A stretch of 64,000 nucleotides of DNA from Moritella sp. F3 (GTDB lineage: Bacteria > Pseudomonadota > Gammaproteobacteria > Enterobacterales > Moritellaceae): the NCBI RefSeq assembly GCF_015082335.1, contig NZ_BLRL01000004.1, forward strand, positions 124,001-188,000, written 5' to 3'. A program made the translations under genes and the position numbers. Positions within the stretch are counted from its first letter, which is position 1. Every line of letters starts with the position of its first letter. Below, piece after piece: positions 36,028 through 45,955 of the stretch. The notes under the pieces are model-generated. The model saw only the letters and a program-made list of their open reading frames with translations, searched no databases and was not told where the DNA came from.

Positions 36028-37079
36028 TGGGTTGGATCACTACTTGGCAGCGGATAAAACAAAATCCGATGAACCTAAATCGTTGGCAGACCTTTAAATA
36101 TAATAAACGTGGTTATTGGTCGTTATGGCTGTTTAGCGGATTATTTTTATTTAGTTTATGCGCAGAGTTTATTGCCAATGATAAGCCGTTGTTAGTGCGT
36201 TACAACGACAGTTATTACTTACCCATTTTATATGATTATAGCGAACTGGAATTCGGTGGTGAGCTGGACATTCTCGCAGATTACCGTGATGAATATATCC
36301 AAGAAATTATTCTCGAGCAGGGGGATATATGGTGGCCGTTGATCCCGTTTAGTTATGATACTTTTAATTATGACTTAACTGTCCCAGCGCCTTCGGCACC
36401 CGATGTAAACAACTTATTAGGCACGGACGATCAAAGTCGTGATGTGCTCGCGCGGCTTATTTATGGTTTTCGTATCTCGGTATTGTTTGCGTTAACCTTG
36501 ACGATATTTAGCTCTATCATCGGGGTTATTGTTGGCGCGACGCAAGGCTATTTTGGTGGTCGAGTCGATCTGTATGGGCAACGTTTTATCGAGATATGGT
36601 CAGGCTTACCTATGCTATTTTTGTTAATTATTTTAGCCAGCTTAGTGCAACCTAATTTTTGGTGGTTATTGGGTATCATGTTGTTATTTAGCTGGATGGC
36701 TCTGGTCGATGTGGTACGCGCTGAGTTTTTACGTGGACGTCATTTAGAGTATGTCATTGCAGCGAAAGCTTTAGGTCAATCCCATCGCGCAATTATGTTT
36801 AAGCATATTCTGCCTAATGCCATGGTGGCGACGATGACCTTTATGCCATTTATTTTTACCGGAGCATTGACCACGTTAACCTCGCTGGACTTTCTTGGTT
36901 TTGGTCTCGAAGTGGGCTCTCCGTCGTTAGGTGAATTAATTAAGCAGGGTAAAAATAACCTGCAAGCGCCTTGGTTAGGTATTACGGCGTTTGTGTCCAT
37001 GGGCGTGATTTTGGTATTACTGGTGTTTATTGGTGAGGCGGCACGCGATGCGTTTGATCCGCGTAAAGGAGCGTCATGA
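36027..37079 (+). CDS. yejE: Peptide ABC transporter permease YejE
   Basis: A 350-residue second permease. Opening WQTFKYNKRGYWSLWLF is the typical YejE start; TM1 at ~33-53, a long periplasmic loop with LLGTDDQSRDVLARLIYGFR, then five TM segments and an EAA loop (IAAKALGQSHRAIMFKHILPNAM). Overlaps yejB by 1 base and yejF by 4, so translation is coupled. Confidence 0.95.
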   Translation: MGWITTWQRIKQNPMNLNRWQTFKYNKRGYWSLWLFSGLFLFSLCAEFIANDKPLLVRYNDSYYLPILYDYSELEFGGELDILADYRDEYIQEIILEQGDIWWPLIPFSYDTFNYDLTVPAPSAPDVNNLLGTDDQSRDVLARLIYGFRISVLFALTLTIFSSIIGVIVGATQGYFGGRVDLYGQRFIEIWSGLPMLFLLIILASLVQPNFWWLLGIMLLFSWMALVDVVRAEFLRGRHLEYVIAAKALGQSHRAIMFKHILPNAMVATMTFMPFIFTGALTTLTSLDFLGFGLEVGSPSLGELIKQGKNNLQAPWLGITAFVSMGVILVLLVFIGEAARDAFDPRKGAS

Positions 37080-38653
37080 AGGTATTGGACATAAATGATT
37101 TATCGGTGAGCTTTGGCCCGCATGAGGTTGTTAAGCATGTGTCTTTTTCGATTGAAAAAGGTAAAACATTCGCCCTCGTTGGTGAAAGTGGTTCGGGTAA
37201 ATCAGTCACCGCATTATCTATTTTACAATTACTGCCGTTTCCGGCCGCGCACTATCCATCAGGCTGTATTAAGTTAATGGATAAAGAAGTGATTGGCAAA
37301 AACCATGCCGTCATGCAATCGTTACGTGGTAATAGTGCCAGTATGATATTTCAAGAACCGATGACGTCGTTAAACCCGCTGCATACCATTGAAAAACAAA
37401 TATCTGAAATACTTTTCCTACATCAGGGGTTAAATAAAAAGGCAGCACATTCTCGTTGTTTGGAATTGTTAGCATTAGTGGCAATTCCCCAACCTGAAAA
37501 CCGCTTAAACTCTTATCCGCATGAATTATCTGGTGGTCAACGTCAACGTGTGATGATTGCGATGGCGTTAGCCAATGAACCGGACTTATTAATCGCCGAT
37601 GAACCCACCACTGCCCTGGATGTGACGGTGCAATTACAAATTTTGGAATTGCTAAAATCATTACAAGCTAAGCTCGGTATGGCGATACTAATGATCACTC
37701 ATGATCTTAATATTGTGCGACATTTAGCGGATGATGTGGCGGTTATGCAGCACTGTGAAATTGTTGAATCGGGGAGCGTCGAGCGTATTTTTACGGACCC
37801 GCAGCATGACTATACTAAGACCTTGTTAGATGCAGAACCACAACGTGACATACCTGCGTTGATAAGCTCGGAACCGTTATTAAAGGTCAATGACTTTAAG
37901 GTATGGTTCCCGTTAAAAAAAGGCTTGCTACAGCGTACTTATGACCATGTTAAAGCGGTTGATGGGGTATCACTGCAATTACATCAAGGGGAGACCTTGG
38001 GGATTGTCGGTGAAAGTGGTTCAGGTAAAAGCACCTTAGTACGAGGGTTACTGCGGTTAATTAATAGCGAAGGTGATATTTATTATAACGGTACTAATTT
38101 GCAGGGGCTAGATTTAACAGCTATGCGGGTATACCGTCAGTCACTACAAATCGTATTTCAAGATCCGTTTGGTAGCTTAAGTCCGCGTATGTCTGTACGG
38201 CAGATCATCAGTGAAGGTTTAGAGGTGCAAGGTCAACATAGCGATGCTGAAATTGAAACTGCCATTCAACAAGCTTTAGTGGATGTTGCTTTACCTACGT
38301 CTTCTTTAGATCGCTACCCACATCAATTTTCGGGTGGTCAGCGCCAGCGTATTGCTATCGCGCGGGCGTTAGTATTAAAACCGAAGATCTTGATTTTAGA
38401 TGAACCGACATCAGCATTGGATCGCACCGTCCAAAAGCAAATATTAGATTTATTGTGCCAACTACAGCAACAGCATCAGCTTAGCTATATTTTTATTACC
38501 CACGACTTGAGTGTTGTTAGAGCGGTAAGCCACCGTGTGTTAGTGCTTAAAGCAGGTAAAGTGGTTGAAGAGGGCGAAACAGAATCAGTGTTTAATCAGC
38601 CCCTGCAGCCTTATACTCAAGCATTGTTATCCGCTGCTATGTGCTTTAGTTAG
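37076..38653 (+). CDS. yejF: Peptide ABC transporter ATPase YejF (fused double ABC)
   Basis: A 525-residue protein with two complete ATPase halves in tandem. Each has Walker A (GESGSGKS, at ~38 and ~304), signature (LSGGQRQRV and FSGGQRQRI) and Walker B (LLIADEPT and ILILDEPT). The fused layout identifies YejF, as opposed to OppD plus OppF. It powers the YejBE channel. Four-base ATGA overlap with yejE. Confidence 0.95.
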   Translation: MKVLDINDLSVSFGPHEVVKHVSFSIEKGKTFALVGESGSGKSVTALSILQLLPFPAAHYPSGCIKLMDKEVIGKNHAVMQSLRGNSASMIFQEPMTSLNPLHTIEKQISEILFLHQGLNKKAAHSRCLELLALVAIPQPENRLNSYPHELSGGQRQRVMIAMALANEPDLLIADEPTTALDVTVQLQILELLKSLQAKLGMAILMITHDLNIVRHLADDVAVMQHCEIVESGSVERIFTDPQHDYTKTLLDAEPQRDIPALISSEPLLKVNDFKVWFPLKKGLLQRTYDHVKAVDGVSLQLHQGETLGIVGESGSGKSTLVRGLLRLINSEGDIYYNGTNLQGLDLTAMRVYRQSLQIVFQDPFGSLSPRMSVRQIISEGLEVQGQHSDAEIETAIQQALVDVALPTSSLDRYPHQFSGGQRQRIAIARALVLKPKILILDEPTSALDRTVQKQILDLLCQLQQQHQLSYIFITHDLSVVRAVSHRVLVLKAGKVVEEGETESVFNQPLQPYTQALLSAAMCFS

Positions 38654-38838
38654 TGTCTATTGAGTTTGATTTAGTTAAAGCTATCTAGTGGGGGCTATTT
38701 ATTAAGTGCGGCTTAATTATTTACTGGTTTAGTACTTGGAGTTAATACTTTAGAGATACTGTTATAGTGTTGATACTGGAAGCATGTTAGATTCTAATCA
38801 CAAGGTTTATGCGATTTTATTAAAATAAAGGATTATGG

Positions 38839-40287
38839 ATGTCATCACTTGGAAACGACTTTTATCAGTATCTGTTAAGCGCACAAAAAAGTGACGATGA
38901 TAAAATTAAAGGTAGAGGTATTATTACCTTTGCACTGGTCGGTATTATTATTGGTGGTTATAGCGCATTAAAATGGAATAACCTCGACGTCACAGCGTTA
39001 GTCAATAGTTCTATGATTATGCTTATGGGATTTATTTGTAGTATTGTGTTGATCAAGCTTGCTGTGCATCCGATTATTGCCGGTAACGTCATGCAACTTG
39101 GTGGCATGATCCACCTCACTAATTTAATGTTTCAGACCGGTGGTGCCAGTTCACATTCGATTATGTGGATCGCAGCAATGACCGTCTTTGCTTATATACT
39201 AATGAATGCGCGATCTGGTTTTTTTTGGTCTGTGGTGATGGTGATTATTTATGTTGCGATGATCTTCATGGACTACAGTGGTTATGAACTACCGCAACTG
39301 ATGTTGTCTGCAAAAGATGCCAAAGTTGAGCATTATTCCGCGTTATTGCTACCTCCTCTCGCTATTTGGTTTTCAAATCATTACAACAATACATTACGCA
39401 GTAAAGCGATAGCCAGTAATCAAGCTGCACTATTGGCTGCGGAATCTGCGTCACAGGCGGCGGTGGAAAGTCGTGAAGAATTACAGCTGTTATTTAATCA
39501 AGTCGGTGATACGGTCACGCAGTTGATGAAAACATCGAGTGATCTGACGACTCACTTATCGGTGATGTCAAAATATGCCCAAGATATCAATGATGGTGTT
39601 GGTGAGCAGGTTTTTGCGACCAATCATATTAATGAACTATTGCAGAATACGGCGACGTTAGTTAGCCAGTCTAGCGATATCATCCAAACGGTCAGTAATG
39701 ACTCTCAGCGTGCTGAAGAGCAAGCGGATAACAGCTCTATTGCGATGACGGCAACAATTACGTCAATGTCGGATATTAAAGCCAGTAATGATGCGATTGA
39801 AAAAGCCATTATGGTGATTACCGATATTGCCAACCAAACAAACTTATTAGCATTAAATGCGGCGATTGAAGCAGCAAGAGCGGGTGAAATGGGCCGTGGC
39901 TTTGCGGTAGTCGCGGACGAAGTACGTAACCTTTCAAAACGCAGTACAGAATCAGCCAATGAAATTAAGTTACTTATCGAAAAGAGCTCTTCTGATGTAA
40001 ATAATGGTTATGAAGCTGTTGAGACTAACGCTGAAACCTTTGCTGAAATTATTGATGCCGTGACGAATATGAGTGGCCAGATAAGCAGTGTGACGGATAA
40101 TGTTGTCAATACGGATAAGAATATTAGCGGTGTGCTCTCTGCTAGTGAACAAGTTACCTCGGTGACGAAGAGTAACGAACTTAATGTCCAAGCGATGACT
40201 CAAAGTATCACTGAGCTATTACAAGTGAGCCATGATCTAGGCGATATGTCGAGCCGTTTGATGACGATGGTAAATAAGCATGCTTAG
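38839..40287 (+). CDS. Methyl-accepting chemotaxis protein with six-TM N-terminus
   Basis: A 482-residue chemoreceptor. Unlike most, it has no periplasmic ligand domain: residues ~27-190 contain about six closely spaced TM helices, followed directly by a cytosolic coiled coil with no HAMP that I can see. The signalling tip is canonical: [39 protein letters not shown]. It ends without a CheR-docking pentapeptide. The membrane domain may sense membrane state, ion flux or a small hydrophobic ligand. A single gene, with AAAGGA before the ATG; its own terminator follows. Confidence 0.9.
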   Translation: MSSLGNDFYQYLLSAQKSDDDKIKGRGIITFALVGIIIGGYSALKWNNLDVTALVNSSMIMLMGFICSIVLIKLAVHPIIAGNVMQLGGMIHLTNLMFQTGGASSHSIMWIAAMTVFAYILMNARSGFFWSVVMVIIYVAMIFMDYSGYELPQLMLSAKDAKVEHYSALLLPPLAIWFSNHYNNTLRSKAIASNQAALLAAESASQAAVESREELQLLFNQVGDTVTQLMKTSSDLTTHLSVMSKYAQDINDGVGEQVFATNHINELLQNTATLVSQSSDIIQTVSNDSQRAEEQADNSSIAMTATITSMSDIKASNDAIEKAIMVITDIANQTNLLALNAAIEAARAGEMGRGFAVVADEVRNLSKRSTESANEIKLLIEKSSSDVNNGYEAVETNAETFAEIIDAVTNMSGQISSVTDNVVNTDKNISGVLSASEQVTSVTKSNELNVQAMTQSITELLQVSHDLGDMSSRLMTMVNKHA

Positions 40288-40757
40288 TTGGGCGTGAGCC
40301 CTATTCTCCTCCTGAATTAGAGTTCGTATATTGACATCGTCAGGTACCGCTGAAAAATATGGCGGGCACAAAAAAGCTCACTTATAATAGTGAGCTTTTT
40401 TGTAAATCTGAATGCTGTATTGTTCCAAAGCGCTAACCCGAAGTTAGAGTGAGATAACCAAGCACGCCGGCATTAAAAGTCCAAATACGATGTAGTTACA
40501 TCTGTTTGACCAATAAAGTGGTCGGCTGTTTCGGTTTCTGATTTAAATATAGCGCATTACTTTTAATATGCAACTGCTGATATCTTATTTTTGGTGGTTT
40601 ATTTTTGATGATTGTTAACTTAGTGACATAGATCGTTACGATACGTGTAAATAACTGTTAAATTAAGCCTTACCTCACAAAGGTATTAATAGTGTCTAGG
40701 GCGGAGCCTTTGCACTAATTTAATGACATAGACATAATTGCTAGATAAGGATATCAA
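40288..40757. other. Gene-free stretch
   Basis: 470 bp. It holds the MCP terminator (40371-40400) and, further right, an AT-rich region that must carry the promoter of the next gene. No ORF, repeat or RNA gene that I can support. Confidence 0.5.
40371..40400 (+). terminator. Terminator of the chemoreceptor gene
   Basis: A 12-bp perfect stem, aaaaagctcact with its complement, and a 6-nt loop, ending in a T run. Confidence 0.94.
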
Positions 40758-41753
40758 ATGCAGTTACTTAAAATAATCGTGATGATGGCGGCGTTGTTAT
40801 CAACATTGTGGCCGACAGTCGCGATAGCGAATAATTGTGCCATCGTAGTAAAACTAGAGTCAGCTTATTTACAGAATAAAATCATTTACCTTGATGAGAT
40901 TTTATCTCAGCCGGTGGTGAATAATCAGCTGTGCCTTAGCAGCGATATTGCGCATAACACTGACCCTTATTATTTGGAGTTATTTTCAGATCAAGGTATC
41001 AGCCTCGATGCCTTACTTATTTTTCCTGAATATATCCAACGTGAAGTGGTGACCATTACCACTGCAGATTTACTGACTAACTTTTGCCGTCAATGTCATG
41101 ACCTTGAGCATTATGATCAGTTTATTAATTCAGCCTATGTCCAAGCTGTTGCTGCAAAGATGGATGCTATTATTGCTAAACGTCCGCAAGTTATTATGCT
41201 TGATGTGATCAAGCAACAATTTCAGCAGACGTTATTAAACCTCTATAAATTAGACAGAGATCCACAGCAAGTTATCGAGCAAAAGGTGGATAAGCTACCT
41301 GTCGTCATGGATGTGCAAAAAGTGGACGTAGGTGAACCTCACTGGCTTCGTCAACTGCAAGAACAAGATCTCTCGGTGCTGTTACCCCATCACTTTCTAC
41401 CTGTGTATCAAGGCGCTGAGTTGAAGAATTTCATTCCTGAAGGTTTAGATCTTAACCGCATCGCAAGCTTACCATTAGCTAGTTATAGCGTTGACGCAAG
41501 TGCGAGAACAGTACTTGATTTCTACCAATCCTTGTACCCAGATTATGCTCGCATTAAGTTTGATAATTTTGTTGTGTTGGTCGAATATAAGCAGCCGTTT
41601 GAGGGATATAGTCCTGAGTACATGGCGATCCCGCATATCGTGATCTCGGCAGATCCGCTTGGCAAAGGTAATACGATATTACAAATCATTTATCGGCCAG
41701 GTATCGTTGGTATTAAGGGGAGCCGTGCGATGACCTTTAAGCCTGTGACATGA
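40758..41753 (+). CDS. Periplasmic protein of unknown function
   Basis: A 331-residue protein with a signal peptide (~1-24, ending AIA/NNCAI). The mature part has four cysteines, including a close CRQC pair at ~113, and a Tyr/Pro/Asp-rich C-terminal part (~235-330) with strand-like segments (SYSVDASARTVLDFYQSL ... FVVLVEYKQPFEGY). No family recognised. The CxxC resembles half of a heme site but lacks the following His (it is CHDLEH after CRQ), so I do not call a cytochrome. Its 3' end overlaps the convergent Wzz-like gene by 64 bp. Confidence 0.7.
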   Translation: MQLLKIIVMMAALLSTLWPTVAIANNCAIVVKLESAYLQNKIIYLDEILSQPVVNNQLCLSSDIAHNTDPYYLELFSDQGISLDALLIFPEYIQREVVTITTADLLTNFCRQCHDLEHYDQFINSAYVQAVAAKMDAIIAKRPQVIMLDVIKQQFQQTLLNLYKLDRDPQQVIEQKVDKLPVVMDVQKVDVGEPHWLRQLQEQDLSVLLPHHFLPVYQGAELKNFIPEGLDLNRIASLPLASYSVDASARTVLDFYQSLYPDYARIKFDNFVVLVEYKQPFEGYSPEYMAIPHIVISADPLGKGNTILQIIYRPGIVGIKGSRAMTFKPVT

Positions 41754-43129
41754 ATTATTTTACTTTCATCCCAGAGCATATCTTGGGTTGTTGAGAGCGC
41801 TAAGCTGACGGCTACTCCTTGTATTATGCCTAATAATAATCCCAGTAGAATGTAATTAATAATAGGTAAATTAATGGTTTGCTCTGGAATGAAGGGGCGG
41901 GTAACTATTTTAATGTTGGTTGTTAATTCATGCTCGCCAAGCGCGTTACTTATTATGATCATTTCATGACGTGTTAATAAGTCTAAATATAAGTTATTTT
42001 TAGCGAGGTAATCTCGTTTTAATCGCTGTAATTCCAATTCAATGGTGACATATTTACTTTGATTATTTTGGAATTTTTGATGCTGCTCTTCCAGTTTTAT
42101 TAGTTCTTGCGTTATTTTTTCGATGTTATTTTTGAAAAGCTCATAATTTTTAAGTTGTCTCAGCAGTAGAGGCGTTAGTTGGGTCGCGAATGCTTGCTGT
42201 GTAAGTCGTGCGATACGGCTGAGCAATTGTTCGAGGGATTGCTGAGTTTGGATATAAGTCAGCAATTCGCGCCTTTGTTGCTGTAAATTAGCTAACTGTT
42301 GATTGGTTAATTTTACTTGTGAGTGCTGCTCGGTGTAATGCAGCAGTTGTTGGACTTTTAGTGCTTCGAGTTGCGTAATTTTGTTATCAAGGAATTGAGC
42401 CGCAGGATTGGTTAGAATGAGTTTTTTGGTGAGTGATGTGAATTTAGCTTGGTATAACGCTAATTCCTGAGTTTTATTTTTTAGATTCGTATTCATATCC
42501 GTTAGTGCGAACTCCCTCGCTTCAAATAATTCAGGAATGATATCGACATGTTTTTTCGTGTAATTTAACAGAGACTGTTCGGCCTGTCGTAATATTTTAT
42601 GCTGCTGATTTAGCTGATCTGCAAGAAAGGCTTTACTGCTTAATTCAAGATCTTGATTAGGCTTGGTTAAGCGCAAGATAAACTGTTCAGTGACCACGGA
42701 TAAGATCACACTTAGCTGCTGTGGTTCTGGCCATTCCATTTCGATTTTGATCAGCTCTGATCCCGTTAATGACAAGTTTAAAGCGCGTTTAATTTTATTA
42801 ATAACCTGTTGCTGTTGCCAAGCTGAATCATCTGGCGCTATTAACCCGACTTGTTTCGCGACTTCAAGTAATACCGGTTTACGCTTAACCAGAATATTGA
42901 TCGCTTTAAAGCGAGATTGGATATTGAAGGGGAGTGATAGCTCAGATAAAAATGGATTTAATACCGTGCTTTCTTGTAATAATATCGTGGTATGCGAATG
43001 GTAACTTTCAGGAATGCTGCGCCCCACAAAGTAACCTATGATTGGCATCGTGATGATTGGGATCAGTAAATAAAAACGTTTTCGCCAAAAGATAGCACAA
43101 AGCTGATAAAGCTTAATCCATAAAGCCAT
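41690..43129 (-). CDS. Wzz-type polysaccharide chain-length / co-polymerase protein
   Basis: A 479-residue inner-membrane protein with TM1 at ~17-35 and TM2 at ~430-453 and a long periplasmic, helical and coiled-coil region between them (~180-400, rich in Gln, Leu, Lys), the layout of polysaccharide co-polymerases. There is no cytosolic tyrosine-kinase domain, so it matches the PCP-1/GumC-N-terminal form. The pre-TM2 segment RPFIPEQTINLPIINY is proline-rich, as in Wzz. No glycosyltransferase or polymerase is nearby, so its polysaccharide is unknown. Tail-to-tail overlap of 64 bp with the previous gene. Confidence 0.82.
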   Translation of the reverse strand: MALWIKLYQLCAIFWRKRFYLLIPIITMPIIGYFVGRSIPESYHSHTTILLQESTVLNPFLSELSLPFNIQSRFKAINILVKRKPVLLEVAKQVGLIAPDDSAWQQQQVINKIKRALNLSLTGSELIKIEMEWPEPQQLSVILSVVTEQFILRLTKPNQDLELSSKAFLADQLNQQHKILRQAEQSLLNYTKKHVDIIPELFEAREFALTDMNTNLKNKTQELALYQAKFTSLTKKLILTNPAAQFLDNKITQLEALKVQQLLHYTEQHSQVKLTNQQLANLQQQRRELLTYIQTQQSLEQLLSRIARLTQQAFATQLTPLLLRQLKNYELFKNNIEKITQELIKLEEQHQKFQNNQSKYVTIELELQRLKRDYLAKNNLYLDLLTRHEMIIISNALGEHELTTNIKIVTRPFIPEQTINLPIINYILLGLLLGIIQGVAVSLALSTTQDMLWDESKIIHVTGLKVIARLPLIPTIPGR

Positions 43130-43258
43130 AAGTCATTGCCATAAAGTTAACGCGCGTAAGGAACCTCTACTAAAGGTAGCTAGCAGTTTGAATTATGACC
43201 ATATTTATTCTTATAAGCGCTTTACACTCGTCATTATCATTGCGCTGATAATAGCGCT

Positions 43259-44182
43259 TTACAGGTGTTTATTTATGTTCTTTTGAGCTTGTAGAGCAAT
43301 CTTACAGAGGGTTTCTATACCTTGTACTACACGTGGTGAAAAACGGTGTGAGACATCGGGATTAACCCTGAATATATTACCATTCTTAACGGCTGGAATA
43401 CTTTCCCAGGTTTGCCACTGTGCTAACTCTGCATCATTCACTGAACCCGCTATTATTACGGCGGGTTGTTTCACTAGTACTTGCTCTACGTTAATAACAG
43501 GGTAGGGCACTGGACTGTCATTAAACACATTATTAAAGCCACATAATTGAAATTGTTGCTGTAACCAAGGATCGTTAGCCACAGTCATTAACGGGGTTGG
43601 CCAGACTTGATAGAATAAGTCCTGTTGCGGATTCTGTTTATATTTAGTGCGTAGCGCGGCTAAGGCTTGACGGTATTTTTCGCTCACAGGTTCGGCAATT
43701 GATTCAGTGCCAAGCATTCTACCAAGTCGCTGTATTTGAATACCGATATCATCTAATCCACCCGTTTTTGAGGCATAAACCGGGATCCCAAATTTTTTCA
43801 GTTGCTTGATGTCTGCGGCTGAATTGCCTTGCTGCCAATAAATAATCATGTCTGGTTCTAACGCCAGTATGGTTTCGATGTTGATCTGCTGTGAGCTTGC
43901 GACGATAGGTAATGCTTTCGCGGCATCAGGGTAATCTGAATAAGCGCTGACGCCGATAAGTCTATCACCCCCGCCAGCGGCAAAAACCAACTCTGTAGTG
44001 TGCGGTGACAGCGAGATAATACGCTGTGGATAGTGCTGTAGATCGCCCTGTAGATGGTTTTTGGGGGAGTTTATTTGCTCTACTGATGGTTGAGCCTGTA
44101 CTGGCAATGATAGTACTGATGATACCGCCATGATGAATAGCGACATGGTACATAGGTTAACGAAACGCGCGTGAACAGACAT
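43259..44182 (-). CDS. btuF: Cobalamin-binding periplasmic protein BtuF
   Basis: A 307-residue protein with signal peptide ending PVQA/QPSVE and a type III periplasmic binding fold. The BtuF-like motif RIISLSPHTTELVFAAGGGDRLIGVSAYSDYP is clear. It captures vitamin B12 for BtuCD, which are not in this window. Last gene of mtnN-cbiB-btuF; mtnN-btuF is also linked in E. coli. I see no cobalamin riboswitch in front of it or of the operon. Confidence 0.9.
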   Translation of the reverse strand: MSVHARFVNLCTMSLFIMAVSSVLSLPVQAQPSVEQINSPKNHLQGDLQHYPQRIISLSPHTTELVFAAGGGDRLIGVSAYSDYPDAAKALPIVASSQQINIETILALEPDMIIYWQQGNSAADIKQLKKFGIPVYASKTGGLDDIGIQIQRLGRMLGTESIAEPVSEKYRQALAALRTKYKQNPQQDLFYQVWPTPLMTVANDPWLQQQFQLCGFNNVFNDSPVPYPVINVEQVLVKQPAVIIAGSVNDAELAQWQTWESIPAVKNGNIFRVNPDVSHRFSPRVVQGIETLCKIALQAQKNINKHL

Positions 44183-44252
44183 AAGAACTCATTGTGGTAA
44201 AGGAAACGTTGAAACAGCATGTTAGGGTTTTATTTTTATATACACCTAGTGC

Positions 44253-45191
44253 TTATTTAATTGCAATGAGCACATAGATCGCGGTGATAAAGCATAGCCA
44301 AACCGCCATTGCCAAAGTCAATTTTTGCTGTGCGCGCTGAATATCCTCGCGCTGTGCAGGTTGATTGTGACCAAGTTGACTAAAGCGCTGCATTGCGCCT
44401 TGGTATTTACGTGGACCACCAAGTTGGATCGCGAGGCTATAAGCAAAACTCGATAATAAAAAACCGCTGCCAAAGTGATGCCATTTCTTTGCTTGTTCAG
44501 TTAAATTCGATAATGGGCTTGTCGCGCGCTGTAAGCTGCGTAATGTGCATGCGAGTATAAGATGAGATGGTAATGCTAATAACTGCAATATGGCCGCTGC
44601 AGGACGACCAAAGTGATGGTTACCTGTTAGTTTGCAATTCCAGTTATGAGCCATTAATTGAATGACACGATAAATGATGGCTGGCCAGATACCTAAGCAG
44701 CTATACCAAAAAATAACGGCAAACCATTGGTAGCTATTACGTAAACACAGGCTTTCGATACTGGCTTTATGTAAGCCAAGCAAGGATAGCTGGTCTAAAT
44801 CACGTAATATGCGTGGCTGTATTTGCGTGATGATGGTTTGTTTCTCGAGAGTGCCTAAATCAACTGTAGGTAAACTGATTTTTTCCCACTGTAATAAACA
44901 CAGTAACAATAGTAATTCAAAGAGAATACTTTCAATCACAATAAATTCAATGACCACGGCGATGGCTAATATAAAGCCGAGCATGATGATCGTGGCAAGG
45001 CTGCCTGCGATGACTTGTTGCTGGTCGCTACGCTGGGCGTTATTGACTTTATTTGCAATAGCACTAAATAGGTTGTTTATCAGTTGCGTAGGGTGATAGC
45101 GCGCTGAACAGAGCGGTAATCGAGCAATAATGATAGCAGTCAGTAAGATAAATACTGACTGCATACTGGTCCAATCCATGGCCAAATTCAT
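44253..45191 (-). CDS. cbiB: CbiB/CobD-family cobalamin biosynthesis membrane protein
   Basis: A 312-residue integral membrane protein with about five to six TM segments. CbiB motifs, though diverged: RYHPTQLINNLF near the N-terminus, RNSYQWFAVIFWYSCLGIWPAIIYRVIQLM in the centre and LGGPRKYQGAMQRFSQLG near the C-terminus. CbiB attaches aminopropanol to cobyric acid; in a genome lacking the full pathway it would salvage cobinamide. It starts one base after mtnN and precedes btuF, so it is in the operon. Symbol is by family; sequence is distant from the Salmonella enzyme. Confidence 0.82.
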   Translation of the reverse strand: MNLAMDWTSMQSVFILLTAIIIARLPLCSARYHPTQLINNLFSAIANKVNNAQRSDQQQVIAGSLATIIMLGFILAIAVVIEFIVIESILFELLLLLCLLQWEKISLPTVDLGTLEKQTIITQIQPRILRDLDQLSLLGLHKASIESLCLRNSYQWFAVIFWYSCLGIWPAIIYRVIQLMAHNWNCKLTGNHHFGRPAAAILQLLALPSHLILACTLRSLQRATSPLSNLTEQAKKWHHFGSGFLLSSFAYSLAIQLGGPRKYQGAMQRFSQLGHNQPAQREDIQRAQQKLTLAMAVWLCFITAIYVLIAIK

Positions 45192-45192
45192 G

Positions 45193-45888
45193 CTATTTTA
45201 ATTCTTTAAGCATGTTTAGTACCATAGCTGAAGAGTTTTTCGCTGCAACAACCAGGTATTCTTCAAATGATGTTGGTGATTCTTTACCAGCGATATCAGA
45301 TAGAGAGCGGATCACTACAAATGGCACGTCAAACTGGTGACATGTTTGTGCAATTGCTGCCGCTTCCATTTCTACTGCGGCCATTGTAGGGAAGTTTACA
45401 CGTGCTTCTTCTACTTTTTTCGGATCACACATAAAGCTATCGCCAGTACAAATTAGACCTTCGATAGTGTTGATTTCGCTGTCTGCTGTAATGGCTTTCT
45501 TCGCTGCTTCAACAAGGCGAGTGTCAGGAATGAATGCTGCAGGTTTCTGTGCACATTGACCAATTTCGTAACCAAATACAGTTAAGTCTACATCGTGATG
45601 ACGTACTTCACTTGAGATCACTACATCGCCAACTTTAAGGGCTTTATCATAACCGCCAGCAGAGCCTGTATTGATGATGTAATCAGGCTTGTAATGTTCA
45701 AGTAGTAACGTTGTCGCTACTGTTGCCGCTACTTTACCAATGCCTGACTTACTTAAAATAACATCATGACCAGCAAGCGTGCCACTATAATACTCACAAC
45801 CAGCTTGAGTAAATGTTGTTACGTTGTCTAGTTGCTCACGCAGGATCTCAACTTCCTGCTCCATTGCGCCAATAATACCTATTTTCAT
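45193..45888 (-). CDS. mtnN: 5'-methylthioadenosine / S-adenosylhomocysteine nucleosidase
   Basis: A 231-residue cytosolic enzyme that splits adenine from MTA and SAH, recycling SAM by-products and feeding LuxS/AI-2 production. Motifs: [16 protein letters not shown] at the start (catalytic Glu12), [22 protein letters not shown] (ribose-binding Met-Glu) and RSLSDIAG with the catalytic Asp. First gene of mtnN-cbiB-btuF. Confidence 0.96.
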   Translation of the reverse strand: MKIGIIGAMEQEVEILREQLDNVTTFTQAGCEYYSGTLAGHDVILSKSGIGKVAATVATTLLLEHYKPDYIINTGSAGGYDKALKVGDVVISSEVRHHDVDLTVFGYEIGQCAQKPAAFIPDTRLVEAAKKAITADSEINTIEGLICTGDSFMCDPKKVEEARVNFPTMAAVEMEAAAIAQTCHQFDVPFVVIRSLSDIAGKESPTSFEEYLVVAAKNSSAMVLNMLKELK

Positions 45889-45955
45889 CGTTGTCTCTAA
45901 TCTATTTCGAAAAATGCTATGCTAGCACAATTTGGGAGTGGAATTAATGGCCGTA

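Noticed and set aside
41000..41130. Cytochrome c heme motif (CRQCHD) in the secreted protein at 40758-41753
   Set aside because: CRQCH does spell CxxCH, but it is a single copy and no heme-protein fold or distal ligand region is recognisable around it; one CxxCH alone is weak. Left as unknown with this noted.
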